From assembly GCA_002716385.1 (NCBI GenBank), contig PBAX01000014.1, forward strand, positions 1-64,000: a DNA stretch of 64,000 nt, written 5' to 3'. The translations under genes and the position numbers were made by a program. Shown one piece after another: positions 18,082 through 27,651 of the stretch (within the stretch, counting starts at the first letter, position 1; the number at the start of each line of letters is the position of its first letter). The DNA comes from Phycisphaerae bacterium (GTDB lineage: Bacteria > Planctomycetota > Phycisphaerae > Phycisphaerales > SM1A02). The notes under the pieces were generated by a model. It was not told the origin of the DNA, did no database searches, and saw nothing but the letters and a program-made list of their open reading frames with translations.

Positions 18082-20542
18082 CCCAAACAGCCTCTTCCCC
18101 GAAGACTCTCAAACCGTAGTAGTAGTAGTAGTAATAGTAGTAGCCGTAGGAGTATGGTGAATGGCCATCGGAGTCTTCCGAGCAATCGTCGCCGTACGCA
18201 TCCAGAAGCATCAGGATGTCATTGACTGCGACCAGTCCGTCATCGTCAAGATCTCCCGCAGGATCGGATGTCTCCCATACGGAGATCACATAGAGAACGT
18301 CGTTGACATCGACCACATTGTCGCCCGTGGCATCCGCAGGACAATTCGAACAGCTTCCAATGGTGTTGTAATCGTCGGTGTCGTTTTCGTAGGTTCCATC
18401 CAGCTGCTCTCCATCATTGCAAGCAAGATAGGTCCCACGCATGGTCACCAACGCCCCGGCTTCTATCTCCAGACCACCAACAGCCGTTTCATCCTCGTCA
18501 AGCAGATGATTGCCGACGATCGCATCGAAGGCGAGGTCGAGAATGCTGGAAACGTCACAGTGAAGACCCGCACCTTCCTGGGCGGAATTGAACTGCAGGG
18601 TTGACGTATAGATCTCCCCATAGCTGCCCGGCAAGGCAGATACGCCCCCACCCAGATCGATGGCCGTGTTTCCGATCAGACGGCAACCACTGATGGTGTG
18701 CACGCCAATCGAATTGGACCCCAGGGCGATGCCGCCACCGATTGTTCCACGGTTGTCGGAGATGTCGCACTTGAGAACACCGACGGACGATTCCTCGAGG
18801 TACATACCCGCACCTGTTACAGATTCATTGTTCCGAATGAAGAATCTCCGGATCAGCGGATAACCCGATGTGTTGTCTCCAATCCAGATGCCACCACCCT
18901 CGATTGCTGCCGAATTACCTTCGATGGTGGATAGATACGAGTAGATGTTTGAAGGATTGAATGAATTCGATGACAGGAACGGACTGCCGTTGCCGGTGGA
19001 GTACAGACCGCCACCTCTGAAACCAGCTGTGTTGTCCTGCAGTTTCATCTGATAGATCGACGGGCTTGAGCCAGCGATGCAGAATATGCCGCCACCATTC
19101 TGAACGGCGATGTTGCCTCTGATCTCACAACGAATCATTGCCGGATCACTCTGGCTGCAATAGACGCCGCCACCTTCGACGGCTTGATTCTGGACAATGA
19201 AGCACCTTCTCAGAGATGGGTTGCTGCCATTGATACAGCGAACACCGCCACCTTGTGAGGAGGATCCGCCCGTCAGGATGAGGTTCGAGAGAACCGTCCC
19301 ATTCGTTTCTGAGGATTGGAAGATGAAGACCGGCCCATTCTGCTTGGCATCGATAGTGACCAGTGGATTGCCATTTGAATCAAGACGCCCTTCAATCAGA
19401 ACGGACTTGCCCTGAGTATCCAGCGAATCCTCGAAGTAGGTCCCCGCCTCCACCCCGATCGAGTCGCCATCCTGACAGGCGTCGATCGCGGATTGAATCG
19501 TGGCGAAGTCTCCAGGTACATTCCATGTGGGATTCTCGCAGCCAAGGGTATACCAACCAAGCGAGCTTCCACCGAGGTTCGTCCAGTCACCACGAATCTG
19601 GGCTGGGGAGTTGTAGCAGACGAGGGTATCCGTCAATTCGAGCAGATGACCTGAAGATGGAACAACGTAGATTCCACCACCATCACCGCCATAGACCTGA
19701 TTGAAAGAAATGATGCAATCCAGCATCTGGGTATTGCCGGAGCCTGTGATGCAGACGGCGCCGCCTTGCACCGAATAGAGCCGATTCGAGGTCATCGTAC
19801 AGCCGAGCAATTGCGGACTGCCATCGTCGATCTGGACAACACCTGCGAAGTACGAGGGATTGAAACCCGATGTATCACGAGAACAATTCATGAATGTCGT
19901 GGCTGATACCTGAGGATTCGACCCTCGAATATGCATGGAAGCGTTTCTATAGCAACTCTCAAAGGTACAGCCATGGACTTCTGCAGACCCTGATCCATTC
20001 ACCGATTCGCCATCGAACGAGATTCCGCCGACACCCCAACGGATAGTGCAGTTGCTCACTCGCGGACTCGAGTCGAAACACTGAATCTGGAAGATGTTCT
20101 CCAAACCTTCCCCGTAGAGGGCGTAGTTGTTTTCAATGAAGCAGTCCTCGATTGTCGGATCACTTCCACGGCAATCTATGCCGCTGCCGACGCCATTCGT
20201 TTCACTCCATCCATCTCGAATAGTCAGGTTCGAGATTCGAGTATCGAAGGTTTCACCGGAATTGAATATGAATACGGAAGAACTGTACCCACCTGAAAGC
20301 TCAGCGGCGGGATATCCATCCTCAGTCGTATCCAGACCGATGATCGATATCGCCTTGCCATTGGTATTGAGATTCGAGACCGTGTAGTAGCCGGAGCGGA
20401 TGTAGACGACATCGCCATTCTGCGAGAAATCGATTGCCTGCTGGATGGAGGCGAAGTCATCTGGGACGTAGATATCCGCAGCCTGCGCAGTCGACACACC
20501 GAGAAACGTCAAACAAGCAGCAAAAAGTCCGATTGCACGCAT
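18020..20542 (-). CDS. Large secreted beta-helix protein with dockerin and hydrophobic C-terminal tail
   Basis: This 840-residue protein has a signal peptide (GLFAACLTFLGVSTAQA), then two long beta-helix stretches. Each starts with the same motif (DDFASIQQAIDFSQNGDVV, and PGDFATIQSAIDACQDGDS near 340), so the helix looks duplicated. A dockerin-like pair (DATGDNVVDVNDVLYVIS, DDDGLVAVNDILMLLDAYG) follows near residues 735-790. After it comes an unusual tail: nine tyrosines, then GLRVF and a hydrophobic segment (WVSPLAMASLLGVFVLV) ending in RVRR, like a sorting/anchor signal. AGAGAG precedes the start. Confidence 0.85.
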   Translation of the reverse strand: MRAIGLFAACLTFLGVSTAQAADIYVPDDFASIQQAIDFSQNGDVVYIRSGYYTVSNLNTNGKAISIIGLDTTEDGYPAAELSGGYSSSVFIFNSGETFDTRISNLTIRDGWSETNGVGSGIDCRGSDPTIEDCFIENNYALYGEGLENIFQIQCFDSSPRVSNCTIRWGVGGISFDGESVNGSGSAEVHGCTFESCYRNASMHIRGSNPQVSATTFMNCSRDTSGFNPSYFAGVVQIDDGSPQLLGCTMTSNRLYSVQGGAVCITGSGNTQMLDCIISFNQVYGGDGGGIYVVPSSGHLLELTDTLVCYNSPAQIRGDWTNLGGSSLGWYTLGCENPTWNVPGDFATIQSAIDACQDGDSIGVEAGTYFEDSLDTQGKSVLIEGRLDSNGNPLVTIDAKQNGPVFIFQSSETNGTVLSNLILTGGSSSQGGGVRCINGSNPSLRRCFIVQNQAVEGGGVYCSQSDPAMIRCEIRGNIAVQNGGGIFCIAGSSPSIYQMKLQDNTAGFRGGGLYSTGNGSPFLSSNSFNPSNIYSYLSTIEGNSAAIEGGGIWIGDNTSGYPLIRRFFIRNNESVTGAGMYLEESSVGVLKCDISDNRGTIGGGIALGSNSIGVHTISGCRLIGNTAIDLGGGVSALPGSYGEIYTSTLQFNSAQEGAGLHCDVSSILDLAFDAIVGNHLLDEDETAVGGLEIEAGALVTMRGTYLACNDGEQLDGTYENDTDDYNTIGSCSNCPADATGDNVVDVNDVLYVISVWETSDPAGDLDDDGLVAVNDILMLLDAYGDDCSEDSDGHSPYSYGYYYYYYYYYGLRVFGEEAVWVSPLAMASLLGVFVLVRVRR
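18116..18142. repeat. Nine-codon TAC/TAT tract encoding poly-tyrosine
   Basis: Read on the reverse strand these 27 bases are TAC or TAT nine times in a row, with one TAT. The tract lies in the C-terminal coding part of the beta-helix protein just after the dockerin. A triplet tract of this kind may change in copy number without breaking the frame. Confidence 0.9.
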
Positions 20543-20694
20543 GATCTCTCTTTTCCCTAATCGACAGGAACAAGGACCATCAACATGGTCCGTCTTGTAG
20601 ATTCATCCCTGAAAGTAGATCCGCTGGCGAATGGAAACAAGTGGTTTCTTCGATATTCGAAATCTGCCTTCGATCATCCTCGATCAAAGCGGCC

Positions 20695-21381
20695 TTAAAG
20701 CCCAACCAGTCCCTGAAGACCAGCCAGCCCGAGTGGTTCCTTCGTGTAGAAGGGCTCGGCGGCAGCGGTCCCGATACGGCTTCCGAAGTAGGTCACACTC
20801 GACATCATCACATCGATGATGCGACGATTCTTCTCGGGAACGACGAACTGACTTTCATAGGCCAGCATCGCTCTTCGCTTGTGATCCTCGAAACCGGTGA
20901 TGTCGATGAGGAAATTCGGATCGGGAACGCGACGCAGATGCGTGCAGTAGTAGTAGAAGAGCCAGCGTGGATGGACCGGATCGCCAGGCAGATCGGTCTT
21001 GGTCAACTTGGCGTCGAATCTCGCGTCCTCGACGATCCTGGTGGCTGCTACATGGTCCGGGTGCGCATCGATCGGATGAGGCGCGAAGAGAATCTCGGAT
21101 TGATGCTCGCGAATGATCCCAGCCACCACATGTCTCGATGCGAGATCGTGAACGACTTCCCGATTCTTCAGACCCGCCTGGATTCTTCTGACACCGAGAA
21201 TCTCCGCCGCCGCGGCCGCTTCACTCGCACGTGTCTCGGGATCACCATGAGGCGTGGGCTCGCCGTCGGTCAGATCCACGACGAGCACATCGTGACCCTG
21301 TGCCGCAAGCGAGGCGATGGTGCCACCCATGCCCAGTTCCTGATCATCCGGGTGAGGTCCAATTACGCAGATTCTTGCCAT
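20695..21381 (-). CDS. PIG-L/LmbE family deacetylase, BshB1-like
   Basis: This 228-residue zinc-dependent N-acetylglucosamine deacetylase relative has the metal motifs PHPDDQELGMGG near the N-terminus and HPIDAHPDHVAAT around residue 115. The closest described group is BshB1, which deacetylates GlcNAc-malate in bacillithiol synthesis; other LmbE enzymes act on different GlcNAc conjugates. ATG 21381 gives the typical family start (MARICVIGPHPDD). A GTG at 21420 that overlaps the upstream stop by GTGA would add 13 residues and would couple it to the upstream gene. Confidence 0.85.
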   Translation of the reverse strand: MARICVIGPHPDDQELGMGGTIASLAAQGHDVLVVDLTDGEPTPHGDPETRASEAAAAAEILGVRRIQAGLKNREVVHDLASRHVVAGIIREHQSEILFAPHPIDAHPDHVAATRIVEDARFDAKLTKTDLPGDPVHPRWLFYYYCTHLRRVPDPNFLIDITGFEDHKRRAMLAYESQFVVPEKNRRIIDVMMSSVTYFGSRIGTAAAEPFYTKEPLGLAGLQGLVGL

Positions 21382-21416
21382 TCGCGCATGATAGACGGCA
21401 GGAGCCGCCCATGCGA

Positions 21417-23489
21417 TCACTGCATCATTCGCATGCCGTCAACACCGATTCCAGTCGCCTCTTCACGCATGCCTGGAACCGCCAGCGGTCGGGCCGGGAC
21501 AAGACCCATTCGTCGGTTCAAGCGAAGCATCTCCCGTCCAAGCCACTCCTGCAAAGCTTCCGCCTCCTCGAATCGCTCCTGTTCCCGCAGGAACTGGATC
21601 TCAAGCAACGCATGCGTGACGGCCGCCAATCGTGAACGCTCCTCGATCAGAAGACCATCGTGTGACGGAACACTCACAAGCTGCCCGATGGTCATCAAGG
21701 CCGGATTGTCTGCTTCATCATCTGGCATGTGCACGGAAACGGCACCGACCAGTCTCAAGCCTGAGAATGGATGTTCCAGTTCGATCGCGAGTTCGTTCAT
21801 GGTCGAGCGGTCACCGGAGGCGATCGCGTCCGAGTAGCGATCGACGAGATCCTCGAAGACCTCTCGTCGTTCGATCATGTGATCGACTGGAAGCTCCCAT
21901 GCCGACCAGGCATCGATTCTGCGAAGGGAGTCCCGGTCGATTGACTCGATCAGACGAAGATGGTCGAGGAGACGGCGATAGTTGTACAGAGCCGCGCCGC
22001 CTTCACCAGCGGATCGGCCACTCGACCAGTCGTCTATCCAGAGAGACCACGCCTCACCTATCCGATCGGCATGGCGACCACCGGCCGAATGCCGACCTCT
22101 GAGATGGTCATCGGCCTGATCGAGCAGGATGAACATCTCCAGCTGCCGTTCGAATTCACGCAACGCCCGTCGGGCGTCCTCACGAGTCGTCTGTTCGACC
22201 ATCGCCGAGATCAGGCGCCGCAGACCGGCAATCAGACGCTTGGTTCCTGCAGGATCGAAATCGTCAAGACGATTACTCCATGACTCCAGATCATGCAGCC
22301 AGGTCAGCGCCTCGAGCATGTTGCGGGGCTCTCCCAGAACCACCACCAGACCCGGATCCGTCCACGGAGAATCGGACTGCGCGATCTCGGCGAAGGAATC
22401 GAACACCCTGCGCTCCGCCAGCTTGCATTGCTTCGAGATCCGAGCGTGGATCCTGGCATCCTCACCATCGAGTCCCTTGGATTCCCTCGCCCGGATCATC
22501 GCGACCGTCCGAACCGTTCCGGCCAGTGCGATGGTCGGTTCCGCAGGTGGAAAACGCTCCGGCCACGGCTCCATCAACTCCAGAATCGACTCGCTGTTTC
22601 GACTGGCCACGGATCGCCCGCCAGGCGATTCGGACAACTCCCTGAAGGCGGCCACCAACTCACGCATCGCGTCGATTCTGCGGACGATCTCCATCTCTGG
22701 AAGCCTGTCGATACGAGCTTTCGCGAGCTCCTTCTGCAAGGTGGAAAGGACACGCCGTCTGACACCACCATGTATCCAGGCATGGATGAACATCCCGTCA
22801 ACAAGCGACACCGCAGATGGACGCAACAGGGCATCGTCCGACAGTAACCGTATCTCGGATCGAAGCGACTCCTCCATCTCGAGATCATCCAGGGATACTG
22901 ATGCTGCCACCGGAGTATCCGATGAAGTCGGTCTGAGATCATCGTTTGACACCCACCATCCATCAGGCAAATCGACACCGGTGGCTTCCCGACATGCCTG
23001 CGCCAATGGTGTCAGCATCGAGACGAGCACCTCTTCGGGATGTTCCACCGGTGAATTCGGCAGTCTTGCAAGACCCGCGCGAACTGTGCGAGTGAAACCG
23101 ATGAGTTTCGATCTAATCTCGGCAGCCTTGGACTCCGGCAGCTCGCCTTCGGCGAAAGGCTCGAAGAGATCCCCCATGTCGGGCAATCCCTCCAGAAGTG
23201 TCATGGCAGCAAGCAGAAGCCGTGAACCAGTGGGCCCCTCTATCCTGCGGGCACGCTTGAAGAGCGTCTCCGTCAACACCAGATACTGCTCCAACGCCGC
23301 ATCGAGCACTCGCTTGTCGGGATTCCGATCCTTCGATGAGCGACTGGCCCGGCGAAGTTCTCTTCTCTGCGACGAGACATCGCCAGAAATCGATTCGACG
23401 AATGACGGCGACGCGACTTCGGGCCTGTCCGAGTATGCCGAGCCGGTCAGGATCAAAAACAGGATGATGGTCGAGATCAATCGAGTCAT
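21417..23489 (-). CDS. Exported protein of unknown function
   Basis: This 690-residue protein begins at ATG 23489 behind AGGTGA, with a signal peptide (LISTIILFLILTGSAYS). The mature part is rich in Arg, Glu and Leu and appears almost wholly alpha-helical, with many repeated helix pairs, but no motif I can name. It is followed with GTGA overlap or a short gap by the PIG-L deacetylase, so the two may be one operon with truA upstream. A planctomycete-restricted scaffold protein is a guess only. Confidence 0.72.
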   Translation of the reverse strand: MTRLISTIILFLILTGSAYSDRPEVASPSFVESISGDVSSQRRELRRASRSSKDRNPDKRVLDAALEQYLVLTETLFKRARRIEGPTGSRLLLAAMTLLEGLPDMGDLFEPFAEGELPESKAAEIRSKLIGFTRTVRAGLARLPNSPVEHPEEVLVSMLTPLAQACREATGVDLPDGWWVSNDDLRPTSSDTPVAASVSLDDLEMEESLRSEIRLLSDDALLRPSAVSLVDGMFIHAWIHGGVRRRVLSTLQKELAKARIDRLPEMEIVRRIDAMRELVAAFRELSESPGGRSVASRNSESILELMEPWPERFPPAEPTIALAGTVRTVAMIRARESKGLDGEDARIHARISKQCKLAERRVFDSFAEIAQSDSPWTDPGLVVVLGEPRNMLEALTWLHDLESWSNRLDDFDPAGTKRLIAGLRRLISAMVEQTTREDARRALREFERQLEMFILLDQADDHLRGRHSAGGRHADRIGEAWSLWIDDWSSGRSAGEGGAALYNYRRLLDHLRLIESIDRDSLRRIDAWSAWELPVDHMIERREVFEDLVDRYSDAIASGDRSTMNELAIELEHPFSGLRLVGAVSVHMPDDEADNPALMTIGQLVSVPSHDGLLIEERSRLAAVTHALLEIQFLREQERFEEAEALQEWLGREMLRLNRRMGLVPARPLAVPGMREEATGIGVDGMRMMQ

Positions 23490-23543
23490 GCGAATGTCAC
23501 CTGGGTTGTCGTCCGACACGAAGCATACGATAACTCGAAGCGA

Positions 23544-24395
23544 TCACTCCGATGGACCGTTTTCCGATTGATCGGCGATGGCCGCGTCGGCCGTCGCCTG
23601 CTTCTGTCGAGCACGTCCTGATCCGGGCTCGCCATACTCGATCCACATCAGACACAGGCCTTCCGGAGGCATGGTCCGACCGGTTCTCTGACGATCACCG
23701 CTGGCGATCATGTCGGGGATGTCCTCCGGCTTGTAGCGGGCTTCGCCGACACCCACGAGTGTTCCGGCAACGATGCGCACCATGTTCCAGAGGAAGCCGT
23801 TCCCACTGACGTGGATCGCGAGACGATCATCATCTTCGGCCTCGACCGTGCAGTCGAATATCGTCCTCACCGTGCTTTCCCGCGTCTGACGTACACGTGT
23901 GAAGGCCGCGAAGTCGTGTTCACCGACAAGATGGGCGGCCGCCTCCTTCATTGCTTCGAGATCCAGATGATTGGGAGACCATGCCGTCACATGACGATCG
24001 AACAGCGGTCTCAGATCGGCCGTGTTTCTCGCATGCGCAATTCGATAGCGATATCCCTTTGAAACCGCATCGCCGATCGGATTGAAGGCCGGATCCGTTT
24101 CCCAGGCCGACTTCACCTGGACGTCATCCGGCAATCTCGAGGTTATCGCGGCCGGCAGTATCTCGGGATTGAATTCCCTTGGTGACAGGAAGGAGGCCAC
24201 CTGTCCTTCGGCATGCACACCGGAATCCGTGCGGGAGGCGCCCAGCACATGCACCGGTTCACGCACCACTTCCTGGACCGCGGCCTCGACGACCTCCTGA
24301 ACGGTCCGCAACGGATCGGAGTCAGGCGGATGCTGTTTCTGCCATCCGTGAAAACCGGTTCCGTCGTAGGCGATGGTCATTGCATAACGGCGCAT
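23544..24395 (-). CDS. truA: tRNA pseudouridine(38-40) synthase TruA
   Basis: This 283-residue enzyme makes pseudouridine in the anticodon arm of tRNAs. The catalytic aspartate is Asp57 in GASRTDSGVHA. MTIAYDGTGFHGWQ opens the first domain, and SGNGFLWNMVRIVAGTLV is the conserved C-terminal-domain motif. It lies 55 bases upstream of the unknown exported protein on the same strand. Confidence 0.96.
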   Translation of the reverse strand: MRRYAMTIAYDGTGFHGWQKQHPPDSDPLRTVQEVVEAAVQEVVREPVHVLGASRTDSGVHAEGQVASFLSPREFNPEILPAAITSRLPDDVQVKSAWETDPAFNPIGDAVSKGYRYRIAHARNTADLRPLFDRHVTAWSPNHLDLEAMKEAAAHLVGEHDFAAFTRVRQTRESTVRTIFDCTVEAEDDDRLAIHVSGNGFLWNMVRIVAGTLVGVGEARYKPEDIPDMIASGDRQRTGRTMPPEGLCLMWIEYGEPGSGRARQKQATADAAIADQSENGPSE

Positions 24396-24431
24396 GATGA
24401 GCAGGCTCGATCACCCATTGGGCTCGGTCGG

Positions 24432-25565
24432 TCAATGCCCGAAGAGATTTCCGGTCGCGAACATGCCCTGGTTCTCGAAGAACTCAAGCGCATCGTCGAC
24501 GGTCGGGAAAATCTTCGTGGCGGTCTCGGTAATGAACGGTGACGGCGGCTTGGCCGGCTTCCACACCACATAGACTTCCTTGGTGTGCTCCCAGGCGTGC
24601 TGGAGTTCACGCTCGACGCCGCTGGAGAGCGCCGGAATTCCGCCTTCAAGCTCGGGAATCAGGGAAACGATCATGTCGCTCTGATCGATGAGCTTGAAAT
24701 CACGCATGTAGATCTGTCCGTCGACATCACCCGCGATGTCGAGCACCTCCTTGACCGGGAATCGGATGGGATCCTGTCCACGACCACCGCCAAAGGCATG
24801 TGGTGTGACATCGACCCATTCCTCCCCGGCCTTCTCGGCGGCGATCGCTCGGTCAAGCAGCAGTTTCTCGTCTACGTCGGCGGGATCGAATGCGATGAAG
24901 TGTTCGGCGATGGCCGCCCGGAACGCCTCGATCTCGGCAAGCACATCCGGCATGTCGACGACATGGCTCATCGGGAAGCTCGGGTAGACCTTTCGCATCT
25001 CGGGACGGGTGATCAGACGCAGGCAGGTCTCGAGCGTCTCCTCGTGACGACCTCGGCTCAGGATGTAGAAGTTGTCGTGGCATCCCATCGCATTCGCCAG
25101 CAGCTCCGTCACGATGATCTCCTCTTCACGCCAGACCATGCAGTCCTTGAGTGTCGCGTCGATCTCGTGTTCGTTGTGAAGGCGATGATGGGCCATCTCG
25201 ACGTTGTCGAGAAGGCAGATGAACATGTTCGGCTTCAGAAGCGACATCTGATCGAAATCGAACGCGCTGAAGAGGCCGTGGCGCCAACGGAAGGTCGCAT
25301 GCGTGTTGACGATTACATCGGGATGGTCCGATGCCGGAGTCGTCTGGGCGATGATGTCCTTGAAGGCGGCTCGTCGCAACGAAGCCAGTCGGCTCAATGG
25401 AAGATCCAGAATGCGACCCGATCTGACGTCAGGCGCCTCCTGGTACATCATCGATCCGACGTGAAAGCACTCCAGACGCTGCCCGCGGCTGCCCGCCAGT
25501 GAGGCGACCGACTCCAGGTAGGGTTTCTTGTCCAAACCGATCTGTCCAGTCACCACTGCACGCAT
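24432..25565 (-). CDS. Archaeal-adenylate-kinase-like domain fused to a nucleoside 2-deoxyribosyltransferase-like domain
   Basis: The 377-residue protein starts like the P-loop of archaeal AdkA kinases, but the loop reads GQIGLDKK, without the usual Ser/Thr after the lysine. VGSMMYQEA, VIVNTHATFRW and ICLLDNVEMAHHRL follow the AdkA pattern. From about residue 290, DQSDMIVSLIPELEGGIP, SSGVERELQHAWEHTKEVYVVW and the end resemble nucleoside 2-deoxyribosyltransferase/YtoQ-like folds. AGAGGA precedes ATG 25565. A nucleotide-handling role is likely; a reaction cannot be named. The domain match is by eye. Confidence 0.6.
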   Translation of the reverse strand: MRAVVTGQIGLDKKPYLESVASLAGSRGQRLECFHVGSMMYQEAPDVRSGRILDLPLSRLASLRRAAFKDIIAQTTPASDHPDVIVNTHATFRWRHGLFSAFDFDQMSLLKPNMFICLLDNVEMAHHRLHNEHEIDATLKDCMVWREEEIIVTELLANAMGCHDNFYILSRGRHEETLETCLRLITRPEMRKVYPSFPMSHVVDMPDVLAEIEAFRAAIAEHFIAFDPADVDEKLLLDRAIAAEKAGEEWVDVTPHAFGGGRGQDPIRFPVKEVLDIAGDVDGQIYMRDFKLIDQSDMIVSLIPELEGGIPALSSGVERELQHAWEHTKEVYVVWKPAKPPSPFITETATKIFPTVDDALEFFENQGMFATGNLFGH

Positions 25566-25624
25566 GGGAATCCTCTCGAATCAGCTGGCACCTTCGCCAG
25601 AGCCTCAGGATACCGCATGCTGAC

Positions 25625-26497
25625 TCAGGAGTCGCTCTTGGAAATGCTTCTGTGCGCAGTTGGGCCCATAACCTCGCGCAACCATGCGGCAGGAGCCCTT
25701 GGAGCCTTGATCTTGAGCTTTTTTCTTCGCCACCAGAACCAGAACATCACAAGAATGATCGCCAGGATGATCGAGAAGAAGATCGTCTCCTGAACATGCT
25801 TCTGCTTGGCGGTCATCGAGACGCCCTTGCTGATCAGCCAACCGAATCCCAACTGCATTCCGACGACCGGCAAGGCCGAGAGCGATTCCGCGATCATGAA
25901 CTTCCAGATCTTCATCCTCGCCAGACCGGCGGCGGTGAAGACAGGCGTTCGGGAGAAGGGGATGAATCGACTCAGCACGACGACCCAGGTGCCCCATCGA
26001 TCGAACTTGTACTTGATCTCGAGAATGCGACGTGGATGGAACATCCGCCTGAAGAATCGGAATCGCATGATCGTGCCCGAGAACTGCCGCACGACCAGCA
26101 TCCAGAGCGTGTCCGCGAACACGACTCCGAAATAGGCCGCCGCGATCGTCCACCAGAAGGGCATCAGCTCCCGCTCCATGAGAAAGCCAGCAGGAATGAT
26201 GAAGGCATCCTCGCCCAACGCCATGCCGACTCCCGATGCCATCAGCAGGCCGAAGAGCAGCCACGGACCGTAGTTGGTCAGAGCGGATTCAACCCAACTG
26301 TCCTCGGACTCAAGTTTGGGCGAGTCCTTCGGAAGTACGGAGGCCGCCTCACTCGATGCCTGATCCGCCGGCGTCTCCGCAAGGGCCAGTCGTGGAATAG
26401 CCATGCCGATGATGACGAACCCGACGGCGAGCAGGCATGAAATGGTCGACCACCTGCCGGGCCGCTGGAGACATGTCATGCGAAGCATGGTAACCAT
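25625..26497 (-). CDS. DedA/VTT-domain membrane protein
   Basis: This protein is about 290 residues, with the start among several ATGs (26497, 26488, 26479). An N-terminal membrane segment and a Ser/Glu linker are followed by the VTT core: GLLMASGVGMALGEDAFIIPAG, then RFIPFSRTPVFTAAGLARM, the conserved Arg-Pro loop. The protein ends in a transmembrane helix and a basic tail. Some DedA proteins recycle undecaprenyl phosphate, the same job as the DUF368 protein of this window, while others handle different lipids. It is divergent from the glycerate kinase gene with a 43-bp gap. Confidence 0.82.
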   Translation of the reverse strand: MVTMLRMTCLQRPGRWSTISCLLAVGFVIIGMAIPRLALAETPADQASSEAASVLPKDSPKLESEDSWVESALTNYGPWLLFGLLMASGVGMALGEDAFIIPAGFLMERELMPFWWTIAAAYFGVVFADTLWMLVVRQFSGTIMRFRFFRRMFHPRRILEIKYKFDRWGTWVVVLSRFIPFSRTPVFTAAGLARMKIWKFMIAESLSALPVVGMQLGFGWLISKGVSMTAKQKHVQETIFFSIILAIILVMFWFWWRRKKLKIKAPRAPAAWLREVMGPTAHRSISKSDS

Positions 26498-26540
26498 TGG
26501 CCGATACTCATGTTTCGCATTCTGATCTGATAGCCTTTTC

Positions 26541-27650
26541 ATGACCATGAAAGTTCTTTGCGCCCCCGACAGCTTCAAGGATTCCATTTCAGCAGCTGAT
26601 GCTTCAGCCGCCATGGTTCGAGGAGCACGAGGACTCGTCGAATCCGCGATTTCGTGTCCGATTGCCGATGGTGGAGAAGGGACATTGGAGGTGCTGATCG
26701 GCAGCTGTGGCGGAAGATTCGCCAGCTTCGGCACATTGGATCCTCTCGGAAGACCGCATGAAGCCAGAATAGGTTTTCTCGATGAACGGAAAATCGCGAT
26801 CGTCGAGATGGCCGAAGCCAGCGGACTCGAACGGCTCAAGACGACGGAACGTAATCCATTCCGGACATCCTCGTATGGAACCGGACAACTGATGGCCATT
26901 GCGGCAAGAGAGGCCGAACATATCATTCTCGCCGCAGGTGGAACAGCCACGATGGATGGCGGCTGTGGAATTCTTCAGGCATTCGGCAGCCGACTGCTGA
27001 ACTCAATCGGGGAACCGATCGAGGATCCGATCACGAATGGGACACTAACGAGAATAAGCAGCATCGAGATCCCGAATCACATGCCTCGAATCGAAGTGGC
27101 CGTCGATGTCCAGGCGACGCTGCTTGGCGAACAGGGCGCGGCATATCTGTTTGGAAATCAGAAGGGTGCTCGTCCCGAGGATATCGAGGTGCTTGATGCG
27201 AATCTCATGCATATCGCGGATGTGATGGATCCCGACGGCAGGCATCGACTCGTCGCAGGAGGTGGCGCTGCTGGCGGCGCAGCCTTCGGACTTCATGCCA
27301 TGACGGACGCTCGCATCACCAGTGGTGCGACAACCGTTCTCGAGATGATCGATTTCCATGCCAGACTCGAGGGGATCGATCTGCTGATGGTGGGCGAAGG
27401 CCGACTTGATCGGCAATCAACGCTCGGGAAGGCGCCGTTCATCGCTGCAAAGCAAGCACATGGGATGGGCATCGAGACCATTGCCGTCTGCGGTTGCACA
27501 GGCGATGGATGGGAGACGGCCCTCACCGAAAACGGCGGTCCGATCGACCGGATCGTCTCGCTCTCCCGGCAGCATGGGGAAGAACGAAGTCTTCAGGAGA
27601 CCTCGTCGTGTCTCGAAGAGACCGTTCGAGCGATACTTTCCGCCCGCTGA
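26541..27650 (+). CDS. Glycerate 2-kinase (GlxK/GarK family)
   Basis: This 369-residue kinase phosphorylates D-glycerate, usually at C2. Family signatures are KVLCAPDSFKDSISA at the start, CPIADGGEGTLEVL, IILAAGGTATMDGGCGIL and LLMVGEGRLDRQSTLGKAP. Two ATGs (26541 and 26547) fit the start. It is convergent with the UDP-sugar pyrophosphorylase gene, whose stop lies next to its own at 27650/27652. Confidence 0.93.
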   Translation: MTMKVLCAPDSFKDSISAADASAAMVRGARGLVESAISCPIADGGEGTLEVLIGSCGGRFASFGTLDPLGRPHEARIGFLDERKIAIVEMAEASGLERLKTTERNPFRTSSYGTGQLMAIAAREAEHIILAAGGTATMDGGCGILQAFGSRLLNSIGEPIEDPITNGTLTRISSIEIPNHMPRIEVAVDVQATLLGEQGAAYLFGNQKGARPEDIEVLDANLMHIADVMDPDGRHRLVAGGGAAGGAAFGLHAMTDARITSGATTVLEMIDFHARLEGIDLLMVGEGRLDRQSTLGKAPFIAAKQAHGMGIETIAVCGCTGDGWETALTENGGPIDRIVSLSRQHGEERSLQETSSCLEETVRAILSAR

Positions 27651-27651
27651 C

